From JAZDGX01 sp043806645 (GTDB lineage Bacteria > Eisenbacteria > RBG-16-71-46 > CAIMUX01 > WJJG01): DNA of 5,416 nt. Below, piece after piece: positions 1 through 5,279 of this stretch (positions within the stretch are counted from its first letter, which is position 1; every line of letters starts with the position of its first letter). Under the pieces are notes generated by a model that was given only the letters and a program-made list of their open reading frames with translations, had not been told where the DNA came from and made no database searches. The DNA lies in NCBI GenBank assembly GCA_043806645.1, contig JAZDGX010000247.1:1-5416 (forward strand), given 5' to 3'. The position numbers and the translations under genes are program-made.

Positions 1-1558
1 CCCAGCGCAGCAGGTTCAACATCGACCCGGACTTGTCGTTCGTGCCGCTGGCGCGGGCGCCCCCGAAGGGCTGCAGGCCGACCACCGCGCCCGTCGGCTT
101 GTCGTTGACGTAGAAGTTGCCCGCCGCATAGCGCAGCCGCCGATAGGCGAGATGGATCGCATACCGGTCGCGGGCGAAGACGGCCCCGGTGAGCGCGTAG
201 GGCGAGGTGCGATCGCAGAGGTTCAGGACCTCCTCGTAGCGATCGTGCGGATAGACATGCACGGTCAGCACCGGCCCGAAGATTTCCTCTTCCATCAAGC
301 GCGAGTGAGGATTGGCGGAGACCACCACTGTGGGTTGGATGAAATAGCCCTCCGACTTGTCGGCGCCGCCGCCCGCGATGATCTCGGTGTCGGGCGACTG
401 GTCGGCGAGACGGATGTAGGAGACGATGCGATCGAACGCCCGCTCGTCGATGACGGCGCCCATGAAATTGCGAAAGTCCCGCGGGTCCCCCACGCGGATC
501 TCGCGCAGCGACGCGAGCAGCCGCTCCTTGACCTCCGGCCACAGCGTGTCGGGGATGTAGGCCCGGCTGGCCGCCGAGCACTTCTGGCCCTGATATTCAA
601 AGGCCCCGCGCACGAGCGCGCAGACCAGGGCAGGAACGTCGGCGGAGGCGTGGGCGAGCACGAAGTCCTTGCCCCCCGTTTCCCCCACGATGCGCGGATA
701 GGAGCGGTAGCGGTCGATGTTCTCGGCCATCGTCTTCCACAACGCGCGGAAGGTTTCGGTCGCGCCGGTGAAGTGCACGCCGGCCAGCGCCGGATGATGC
801 AGCAGCTCGGCGCCGATCACCGCGCCCGATCCGGGCAGGAAGTTGATCACCCCGGGCGGCAGGCCCGCCTCCATGAGGATCTTCATGATCACGTATCCGG
901 AATAGACTGCCGTCGAGGCCGGCTTCCAGATCACCGTGTTGCCCATCATCGCCGGCGAGGAGGGGAGATTGCCGGCGATGGATGTGAAATTGAACGGCGA
1001 GATGGCGAAGACGAATCCTTCCAGGGGCCGCCATTCCAGGCGATCCCAGATGCCCAGGGTCGAGGCGGGCTGCTCGGAATAGATGCGGTCGATGAAATGC
1101 GCGTTGAAGCGCCAGAAGTCGATCAACTCGCAGGCGGCGTCGATTTCGGCCTGATGAACCGTCTTGCTCTGACCCAGCATCGTGGCGGCGTTCAACTCGG
1201 CCCGCCGCGGCCCGGCCAGCAGTTCCGCCGCCTTGAGGAAGGCCGAGACCCGCTCGGGCCACGGCAAGCGCGGCCATTCGCGCCAGGCCTCGCACGCCGC
1301 CGCCACCGCCGTGCGCACTTCGTTGGGGCCCGCCTGATGGTAGGTCGCGATCAGGTGGCCGTGCTTGTGAGGCATGACCACGCGGCCGAGATGCCCCGTG
1401 CGGACCTCGCGCCCGCCGATGATCAACGGGATCTCGATCTCCGTGGCGGCCATCTCGTCGAGGCGGGCCTTGATCTCGCTGCGCTCGGGGCTTCCGGGAA
1501 GGTACTCCTTGACCGGCTCGTTGACCGGTATCGTCACGCTGAAGAGGGCCTCGTCCAC
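1..1558 (-). CDS. pruA: Delta-1-pyrroline-5-carboxylate dehydrogenase, group 1 (3' end beyond the window)
   Basis: Oxidises L-glutamate gamma-semialdehyde (P5C) to glutamate with NAD+, the second step of proline degradation in the cytoplasm. 519 codons are visible. Aldehyde dehydrogenase motifs are in order: SPFNFTSIAGN at about 187-197 (Asn190 for the oxyanion hole), WKPA at 211-214, FTGATETF at 263-270, VGETGG with general base Glu293, GQKCSAA with nucleophile Cys327, EEIFGP at 424-429 and PFGGARASGTNDK at about 497-509. The N-terminal PVNEPVKEYLPGSPER stretch and overall pattern resemble human ALDH4A1 and mycobacterial PruA rather than PutA or RocA. These relatives have about 540-560 residues, so roughly 25 are missing at the window edge. 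The GTG start is chosen because AGGAGG lies 6 bases upstream and an in-frame TAG (1591-1589) excludes a much longer protein. No proline dehydrogenase gene is in view. It follows the YceI-type gene by 119 bases on the same strand. Confidence 0.96.
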   Translation of the reverse strand, partial: MDEALFSVTIPVNEPVKEYLPGSPERSEIKARLDEMAATEIEIPLIIGGREVRTGHLGRVVMPHKHGHLIATYHQAGPNEVRTAVAAACEAWREWPRLPWPERVSAFLKAAELLAGPRRAELNAATMLGQSKTVHQAEIDAACELIDFWRFNAHFIDRIYSEQPASTLGIWDRLEWRPLEGFVFAISPFNFTSIAGNLPSSPAMMGNTVIWKPASTAVYSGYVIMKILMEAGLPPGVINFLPGSGAVIGAELLHHPALAGVHFTGATETFRALWKTMAENIDRYRSYPRIVGETGGKDFVLAHASADVPALVCALVRGAFEYQGQKCSAASRAYIPDTLWPEVKERLLASLREIRVGDPRDFRNFMGAVIDERAFDRIVSYIRLADQSPDTEIIAGGGADKSEGYFIQPTVVVSANPHSRLMEEEIFGPVLTVHVYPHDRYEEVLNLCDRTSPYALTGAVFARDRYAIHLAYRRLRYAAGNFYVNDKPTGAVVGLQPFGGARASGTNDKSGSMLNLLRW

Positions 1559-1564
1559 CGGGAA

Positions 1565-1570
1565 CCTCCT
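1565..1570 (-). promoter_or_regulatory. Ribosome binding site for pruA
   Basis: A perfect AGGAGG on the minus strand, 6 bases before the GTG at 1558-1556. It decides the non-ATG start, since no ATG lies between the upstream in-frame stop and this GTG. Confidence 0.8.
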
Positions 1571-1621
1571 TGGCCTTGAGCGATCGCCCTACCTGCCCGC
1601 GAGCGCGAGCATCACGCGGTA

Positions 1622-1638
1622 TCGGCCGGCGGGGCCGA
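1622..1638 (-). other. Short GC-rich hairpin between the YceI-type gene and pruA
   Basis: TCGGCC and GGCCGA form a perfect 6-base stem around a 5-base loop, about 40 bases after the stop codon of the YceI-type gene. No T-run follows on the minus strand, so it is not a standard intrinsic terminator. It could be a weak stop, an mRNA-end stabiliser, or chance in such GC-rich DNA. The rest of the 119-base gap shows no promoter I would defend, so read-through from the YceI-type gene into pruA remains possible. Confidence 0.25.
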
Positions 1639-1677
1639 CCGGATGTTGCCCGCCCTGCCCGGCCGCGCGCCTGAGTA

Positions 1678-2343
1678 TCACGGCTCTGCGCCGACCACCT
1701 CGATCGGGCACTCGATCGAGACGTCATCGCCGAGGAGCATCCCGCCGGTGTCGAGGGTCTTGTTCCATTTCACGCCGAAGTCCTGGCGATTGATCGTCGT
1801 CTTGGCGAGGAATCCTCCGCGGTGGCCCATGCCCGGCACGTTCGCGAATCCCAGCACCTCCACCTCGACGATGACCGGCCGGGTGACGCCGCGCAGCGAC
1901 AAATCTCCATGAACGCGGTAGTGGCTCTTTTCCTTGGCCGGCTCGATGCGCGTGCTCTTGAAGGTGATGACCGGATGGGTCTCGGCGTCGAAGAAGTCCC
2001 CGCTGCGCAGATGCTGATCGCGCCGGTCGTTGCCGGTGTCGATGCTCGCGGTCTGGATCGTCAGTTCGATGCGCGAGCTCTCCGGCTGCGCGGCGTTGTA
2101 GCTCAGCGTTCCGGCAAAGTCGGAGAAGTGTCCCGGAACAGGACTGAAGATATGGCGCACGCTGAAGCGGAATCCGGAGTGCGCGGAATCGATCGTATAC
2201 GTCATGCTCTCCTGAGCCTCGGCCTGGAACGCATTCATGGGCATGTCCTCCCCGAAACTCATCCCCACCGGCAGTCCCGCCAGCAACACAACGGCGGCCG
2301 CGATCTGCGGCAGGACGGATGTTCTGCACTGCAATGTCTTCAT
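1678..2343 (-). CDS. YceI-family exported lipid-binding-like protein
   Basis: A 221-residue protein with an export signal and one YceI domain. The N-terminus has a short basic region (MKTLQCR) and a hydrophobic stretch at about 14-31. Cleavage may follow Gly31 or the AEA at 41-43. The YceI domain runs from about 47 to 218: YTIDSAHSGFRFSVRH near the start, then GHFSDFAGTL (71-80), RRDQHLRSGDFFDAETHP (107-124), LSLRGVTRPV (148-157), and a C-terminal FGVKWNKTLDTGGMLLGDDV (189-208). Known members are lipocalin-like beta-barrels that bind isoprenoid-type molecules in the periplasm; the ligand here is unknown. The ATG at 2343 is preferred because GAGGAGG lies 8 bases upstream and the signal peptide starts there. 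An open frame extends 73 codons further upstream but reads as an Arg-rich translation of GC-rich noncoding DNA. No b-type cytochrome partner, common beside some yceI genes, is present. Confidence 0.93.
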   Translation of the reverse strand: MKTLQCRTSVLPQIAAAVVLLAGLPVGMSFGEDMPMNAFQAEAQESMTYTIDSAHSGFRFSVRHIFSPVPGHFSDFAGTLSYNAAQPESSRIELTIQTASIDTGNDRRDQHLRSGDFFDAETHPVITFKSTRIEPAKEKSHYRVHGDLSLRGVTRPVIVEVEVLGFANVPGMGHRGGFLAKTTINRQDFGVKWNKTLDTGGMLLGDDVSIECPIEVVGAEP

Positions 2344-2543
2344 CAACGAATCCTCCTCTGGTCGGCACACTCTGGGAGGGCCCTGGACAGCGACCCCCAC
2401 GCTCTGGTTTCGACTCGCGCGGACGGACCGGGCTTTCACCCGGCCGTGCCCCGGGAGTTCCCAGGCCCTTCTCTTCGCCCGCCTCCCAAACCGCTTGGAG
2501 CGCGCGCCCATCTGACGGTATAGAGACAGGGGGGAGAACCGGT
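2344..2543. other. Divergent intergenic region between the YceI-type gene and mutY
   Basis: A 200-base gap that must hold the promoters of both divergent genes. It carries a small perfect hairpin (CCGGG at 2428-2432, CCCGG at 2439-2443, loop of 6). No clear operator palindrome is visible. Both strands stay open in several frames here, but these translations are Arg/Pro/Gly-rich without known motifs. I recognise no riboswitch or small RNA. Confidence 0.5.
2495..2524 (+). promoter_or_regulatory. mutY: Weak candidate sigma-70-like promoter for mutY
   Basis: TTGGAG (2495-2500) and TATAGA (2519-2524) lie 18 bases apart. The -10 matches consensus at four of six positions and the -35 at three. The predicted start would fall near 2531, leaving only about 13 bases before the ATG and cutting into the ribosome binding site at 2530-2535. 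This makes the call doubtful. It is the only AT-rich spot in the gap. Confidence 0.2.
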
Positions 2544-3707
2544 ATGGCCACGCATTCCGCAACTCGCACGTTGACGACCTGGTACCGGCGCGCCGCGCGG
2601 GATCTCCCCTGGCGCCGCACGCGCGATCCCTACGCTATCTGGGTTTCCGAGATCATGCTACAGCAAACGCGCGTGGACACCGTTCTGGGCTATTATGCAG
2701 CTTTCTTGCAGCGCTTTCCCACCGTGAATGTGCTGGCCGGCGCCGACATCGACGCGGTGCTCAAGGCCTGGGAGGGGCTGGGCTACTACTCCCGGGCGCG
2801 CAACCTGCGACGCGCGGCCATTCAGGCGCTGGACGAATACGGGGACTTGCCGCGGGCCCATGCGGATTGGCTGCGCTTGCCCGGTGTCGGACGTTACACC
2901 GCCGCTGCGGTGAGCGCGATCGCCTTTCGCGAACCGCGCCTGCCCCTGGATGGCAACATCCGGCGCGTGCTGGCGCGACTCTTCGATGTCGCCGCCCCCG
3001 GAGACGCCGTTCTCGAAGCGCACGGCCTGCCTTTGCTGGAAGGCCTGCGCCCGGCGAGCATTCCTGCGCTCGTTCAGGGCCTGATGGAATTGGGTGCGTT
3101 GATTTGTAAGCCTCGCGAACCCGATTGCCCCCGCTGCCCGCTGCGCAAGGCATGCCGTGCCCGCAGCAACGGCACGATCGCCCGACGTCCCTTGCCGCGC
3201 CCGCGCAAGCCGGTCCCGCATTACGATGTCGTCGTGGCGTGCGTGCGAAATCCGCAGGGACAAATCCTGCTGACCCTCCGGCGGGCGGAAGGCCTGCTGG
3301 GCGGACTGTGGGAATTGCCCGGCGGCAAGGTCCGCGCGGGAGAGGCGTTGGAAGCGGCCCTGCGACGCGAGCTGCGCGAAGAGCTCGAGCTGCGCCGCCT
3401 GAGCCGGGTCGGTTTTGCGGGAACGGTTCATCATGCCTACAGCCACTTTTCCGTAACCCTGCACGTCTTCCGTGCGGGGACGAGTGCGCAGCCGGGCCGC
3501 CTGCGGGGGCCGGTGGAGGCGCGCTGGGTGGATGCGGAGCGGCTGGGGGACCATGCACTGCCCCGCGCGACGCACAAGGCCTTGGAGCTGTTGGGCGTCC
3601 GGCCTCCGGAGCCCCGCCCGCGCGGCGAAAGGACGGCTTCCGGGTTGAAGCCTCGCGGGCGGAAGCGTAGCGTGGACCGCGCGGGGGGGCACGGACAGGA
3701 GGAGTGA
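2544..3707 (+). CDS. mutY: A/G-specific adenine DNA glycosylase MutY with C-terminal Nudix domain
   Basis: Removes adenine mispaired with 8-oxoguanine in DNA, preventing G:C to T:A mutations. 387 residues. The N-terminal helix-hairpin-helix glycosylase domain has PWR (22-24), SEIMLQQTRVD with catalytic Glu36, the hairpin LPGVGRYTAAAV (112-123) and LDGNIRR with catalytic Asp136. The [4Fe-4S] loop is Cys188-x6-Cys195-x2-Cys198-x5-Cys204, the standard MutY spacing. The C-terminal domain (about 226-350) is Nudix-like, with LWELPGGKV at 255-263 and a Nudix box at 261-283 that keeps R275, E276, E279 and E280; only the late Gly is replaced, by Glu282. HHAYSHF (296-302) matches the FSH loop that reads 8-oxoguanine. 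Residues 352-387 are an Arg/Gly/Pro-rich tail without homology I can see. ATG 2544 has GGGGAG about 8 bases upstream; an earlier in-frame ATG (2319) would add 75 low-complexity residues. First gene of a cluster of three. Confidence 0.96.
   Translation: MATHSATRTLTTWYRRAARDLPWRRTRDPYAIWVSEIMLQQTRVDTVLGYYAAFLQRFPTVNVLAGADIDAVLKAWEGLGYYSRARNLRRAAIQALDEYGDLPRAHADWLRLPGVGRYTAAAVSAIAFREPRLPLDGNIRRVLARLFDVAAPGDAVLEAHGLPLLEGLRPASIPALVQGLMELGALICKPREPDCPRCPLRKACRARSNGTIARRPLPRPRKPVPHYDVVVACVRNPQGQILLTLRRAEGLLGGLWELPGGKVRAGEALEAALRRELREELELRRLSRVGFAGTVHHAYSHFSVTLHVFRAGTSAQPGRLRGPVEARWVDAERLGDHALPRATHKALELLGVRPPEPRPRGERTASGLKPRGRKRSVDRAGGHGQEE
3635..3666 (+). other. Two mutually exclusive hairpins in the mutY 3' tail
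   Basis: GGCTTC (3635-3640) pairs perfectly with GAAGCC (3647-3652) around a 6-base loop. The overlapping GCTTCCG (3636-3642) pairs perfectly with CGGAAGC (3660-3666). Only one can form at a time. They lie in the unconserved MutY tail, about 30-60 bases before the ribosome binding site of the next gene. They could modulate downstream expression, or be a remnant of a palindromic repeat that extended the reading frame. Confidence 0.3.
3697..3702 (+). promoter_or_regulatory. Ribosome binding site deciding the start at 3710
   Basis: A perfect AGGAGG inside the end of mutY, 7 bases before ATG 3710. The alternative in-frame GTG at 3704 lies only one base from this site, too close for normal initiation, so ATG 3710 is chosen. 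Confidence 0.75.
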
Positions 3708-3709
3708 GC

Positions 3710-3970
3710 ATGGCCAGTGAAACGAAGATCGGCACCGTGACGCACTACTTCGGGAAGATCCAGGTGGCCGCCATCGAATTGACCCACGGCGCTCTGGCGG
3801 TCGGGGAGACGATTCGCATCAAGGGCCACACCTCGGATTTCACCCAGACGGTTCATTCAATGCAGATCGACCGGGTGGAGATTCCCAAGGCCGAGCAAGG
3901 CCAGGCGATCGGCATCCGTCTGAACGAACATGCGCGCGTGGGCGACGAAGTGTTCAAGGTTTCGGAGTAG
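3710..3970 (+). CDS. Stand-alone translation elongation factor domain 2-like beta-barrel protein
   Basis: An 86-residue protein covering one small beta-barrel like domain 2 of EF-Tu-type GTPases. Landmarks are IGTVTHYFGKIQVAAIEL (7-24), LAVGETIRIKGHTSDFTQTV (29-48), MQIDRVEIPKAEQGQAIGI (51-69) and a closing VGDEVFKV (77-84). There is no GTPase domain, signal peptide or membrane segment. Small proteins of this kind are usually annotated as translation elongation factor-like, and the same barrel type ends U32 peptidases. Its role is not established; binding to RNA, ribosome or a partner protein is inference. It starts two bases after the mutY stop codon and ends directly against the next ATG, so it is the middle gene of a tight cluster. 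I am confident of the gene and its fold type, not of a function. Confidence 0.88.
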   Translation: MASETKIGTVTHYFGKIQVAAIELTHGALAVGETIRIKGHTSDFTQTVHSMQIDRVEIPKAEQGQAIGIRLNEHARVGDEVFKVSE

Positions 3971-4897
3971 ATGGGCGGCGGGATCGAACCACGCGACCGG
4001 CGCGGCGCCCGTGAAATCGGAGACGGGCACGAGGGCCGCGCCGACTGGCACACGCATACGCATCTTTCGGACGGCTTCACCTCGCCGGCGGAGACGCTGG
4101 GCGCCGCCGCGTGGCTGGGCCTGCGCCGCGTGGCGATCACTGATCACGATTGCATCGACGCCCACCGCGACCCGCGCCTGGCGCAACAAGCCCGCTCCCG
4201 CGGATGTGAGTTGATTACGGGCGTCGAGATCGATTGCCGACTCGGCGAGTGGAGTGTCGAGATCCTGGGCTATGGCTTTCGCGCCGACGCCGCGGATCTC
4301 GCCGCAGGGCTGGCGCGCGTGCAGATCGCCCGCCGGGAGCGGATGCGGATCCTGGCCGAACGATTGCGCGAGGCCGGGGAGCCGGTCGATCCGCAGGCGC
4401 TTCTCGGTCGCGAGACCGTCGCCTTCCTGAAAGTCCATCTTTACCGCGCCCTCGCCAAGGGCGGCCACGTCTACGGCGGCGGCTACGGCGAGTTCAAGTG
4501 CCATCTGGAATCGCTGGGCGAGCTGCCTCCGCTGCCCACGCCTACCGCCGCCCAAGCCGTGGAGTGGGTCCGTTCCGCCGGAGGCTTCGCGGTGCTCGCG
4601 CACCCGCTCTATTACCTGAAGTGCGCGACGGCCACCGCCCTGGTCGAAGCCACCCGCTCCGCCGGGTGCACGGGGATCGAGTTTCTCTATCCCTATGATT
4701 TCGGTCCCGGCGGTATCGCGCGCGAAGAGGTGCGTGCCGGACTGACCGCGCTGCGCGAAGCCGCCCAAACCGCCTTCCCCGACGGTCCCCGCCTCACCTC
4801 CGGCACCGACATGCACGATCCCGCCGAATGGGCTCCCCGCCTCAATCATCTCCGTGCCCTGGAAGCCGAGCTCCTCCCCGATACGTCCGCCCGCTGA
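3971..4897 (+). CDS. PHP-domain metal-dependent phosphoesterase (YciV/TrpH/RNase AM-like)
   Basis: A 308-residue cytoplasmic enzyme of the PHP family, which cleaves phosphoesters with two or three metal ions. The metal-ligand motifs are complete: DWHTHTHLSDG (25-35; His27, His29, Asp34), AITDHD (55-60; Asp58, His59), TGVEIDC (83-89; Glu86), His156 in LKVHLYRAL, LAHPLYY (209-215; His211) and SGTDMHDP (277-284; Asp280, His282). The layout, with a helical insert at about 105-190, matches E. coli YciV (RNase AM) and 3',5'-nucleotide bisphosphate phosphatases of about 290 residues. The substrate is therefore likely a nucleotide bisphosphate or short RNA 5' ends, but this is inferred. The start abuts the preceding TAG. 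Only GGAG three bases before the ATG is available, so translation probably depends on coupling to the upstream gene. No other in-frame start occurs before the first motif. The first 24 residues look nonconserved and polar. Confidence 0.92.
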   Translation: MGGGIEPRDRRGAREIGDGHEGRADWHTHTHLSDGFTSPAETLGAAAWLGLRRVAITDHDCIDAHRDPRLAQQARSRGCELITGVEIDCRLGEWSVEILGYGFRADAADLAAGLARVQIARRERMRILAERLREAGEPVDPQALLGRETVAFLKVHLYRALAKGGHVYGGGYGEFKCHLESLGELPPLPTPTAAQAVEWVRSAGGFAVLAHPLYYLKCATATALVEATRSAGCTGIEFLYPYDFGPGGIAREEVRAGLTALREAAQTAFPDGPRLTSGTDMHDPAEWAPRLNHLRALEAELLPDTSAR

Positions 4898-4913
4898 TCG
4901 TATCGCATCACCC

Positions 4914-5037
4914 GCTTCCGACCCCGCCCGGGCGCTCGGGCCGGATGGCGTCTGTGATTCCGACCCCGCCCGGGCGCCGGCTGGATGGCCTCCGTGCTTC
5001 CGACCCCGCTCGGGCGCCGGGGCTGGATGGCGTTTGT
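4914..5037 (+). repeat. Three tandem direct repeats of 40-42 bases
   Basis: The copies are 4914-4955, 4956-4995 and 4996-5037. Each begins G(C/A)TTCCGACCCCGC, passes a CGGGCG core and ends near GGATGGC with a T/C-rich GT end. Copies 1 and 3 align without gaps at 37 of 42 positions; copy 2 is two bases shorter. Copies 1 and 2 contain the perfect 10-base palindrome CGCCCGGGCG (4925-4934 and 4967-4976). The 40-base copy shifts the reading frame, and no spacers separate the units, so this is neither coding nor CRISPR. The array starts 16 bases after the PHP gene stop codon. Confidence 0.85.
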
Positions 5038-5177
5038 GGGATGTTAGCGGCGCGCAATGCGCACGGCCCTCCGGTGGGTACAGCGTTCTTCGCGCGCCGC
5101 GCTCAAGGCGCGCGCCCCCCCCGTAACTTCCTCCTTGCGCGCGCCGTTCCCACAAACGCCATCCAGCCCCGGCGCCC
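5012..5177. repeat. 166-base inverted-repeat element with 30-base perfect arms
   Basis: Bases 5012-5041 are the exact reverse complement of 5148-5177. Inside, a second paired segment (5048-5055 with 5139-5146) extends the stem. The central part folds again as an 8-base perfect stem (5091-5098 with 5107-5114, loop of 8). The left arm overlaps direct-repeat copy 3, so the arm and the tandem unit share a sequence. No transposase and no clear target duplication are visible. It could be a MITE-like nonautonomous element, an inverted duplication of a repeat unit, or a strongly structured RNA segment that ends transcription from the PHP gene. No T-run suggests a plain intrinsic terminator. Confidence 0.85.
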
Positions 5178-5192
5178 AGTACACGCACCGTC

Positions 5193-5221
5193 TTCATCCC
5201 AAACGCCATTCGTGCTAGCAT
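5193..5221 (+). promoter_or_regulatory. ftcD: Candidate extended -10 promoter for ftcD
   Basis: TGC followed by TAGCAT (5216-5221) fits an extended -10 element, with four of six consensus positions in the hexamer. A poor -35 candidate TTCATC (5193-5198) is 17 bases upstream. The predicted start near 5228 would leave a leader of about 50 bases before the ATG. Plausible, but based on weak matches in GC-rich DNA. Confidence 0.3.
5195..5209 (-). repeat. Partial, decayed copy of the repeat core
   Basis: Read on the minus strand this 15-base stretch is ATGGCGTTTGGGATG. It equals 5027-5043 on the plus strand except for a missing TG dinucleotide. It lies just outside the right arm of the inverted-repeat element, in the same orientation as that arm. 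This gives at least five related pieces in the gap: three direct, two inverted. Confidence 0.55.
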
Positions 5222-5279
5222 CCCCTGCCCGCGGATCGCCCGGCTTCACAGGCGCCCGCAGCCCAGAGGAGGAAGCGGC

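Noticed and set aside
152..1579. 475-codon open frame on the plus strand
   Set aside because: It is antisense to pruA, whose catalytic motifs are complete and uninterrupted. The plus-strand product is Arg/Gly/His/Asp-rich with no recognisable motif, as expected opposite a GC-rich gene.
2319..2543. 75-codon N-terminal extension of MutY
   Set aside because: It would overlap the start of the divergent YceI-type gene and adds low-complexity sequence. MutY normally begins shortly before the PWR motif, as it does from 2544.
2344..2562. 73-codon N-terminal extension of the YceI-type protein
   Set aside because: It would bury the signal peptide inside the protein, cross the mutY start, and lacks the strong ribosome binding site present before 2343.
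209..2923. Three GCGATCGC octamers (209-216, 1580-1587, 2916-2923), resembling the cyanobacterial HIP1 repeat
   Set aside because: Two lie inside conserved coding sequence. Three in 5.4 kb is too few to claim HIP1 enrichment, and nothing else points to a cyanobacterium.
4914..5037. CRISPR array
   Set aside because: The repeat units abut with no spacers, and no cas gene is nearby.
5012..5177. Integron attC site
   Set aside because: GTTAGCG near 5044 and CCGTAAC near 5121 are only loosely like attC core boxes and lack the required consensus and placement. No integrase or cassette array is present.
3857..5221. 454-codon open frame on the minus strand
   Set aside because: It runs antisense through the PHP gene and the noncoding repeats. 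Its repeated Gly/Ala/Arg segments merely translate the DNA repeats, and no domain is visible.
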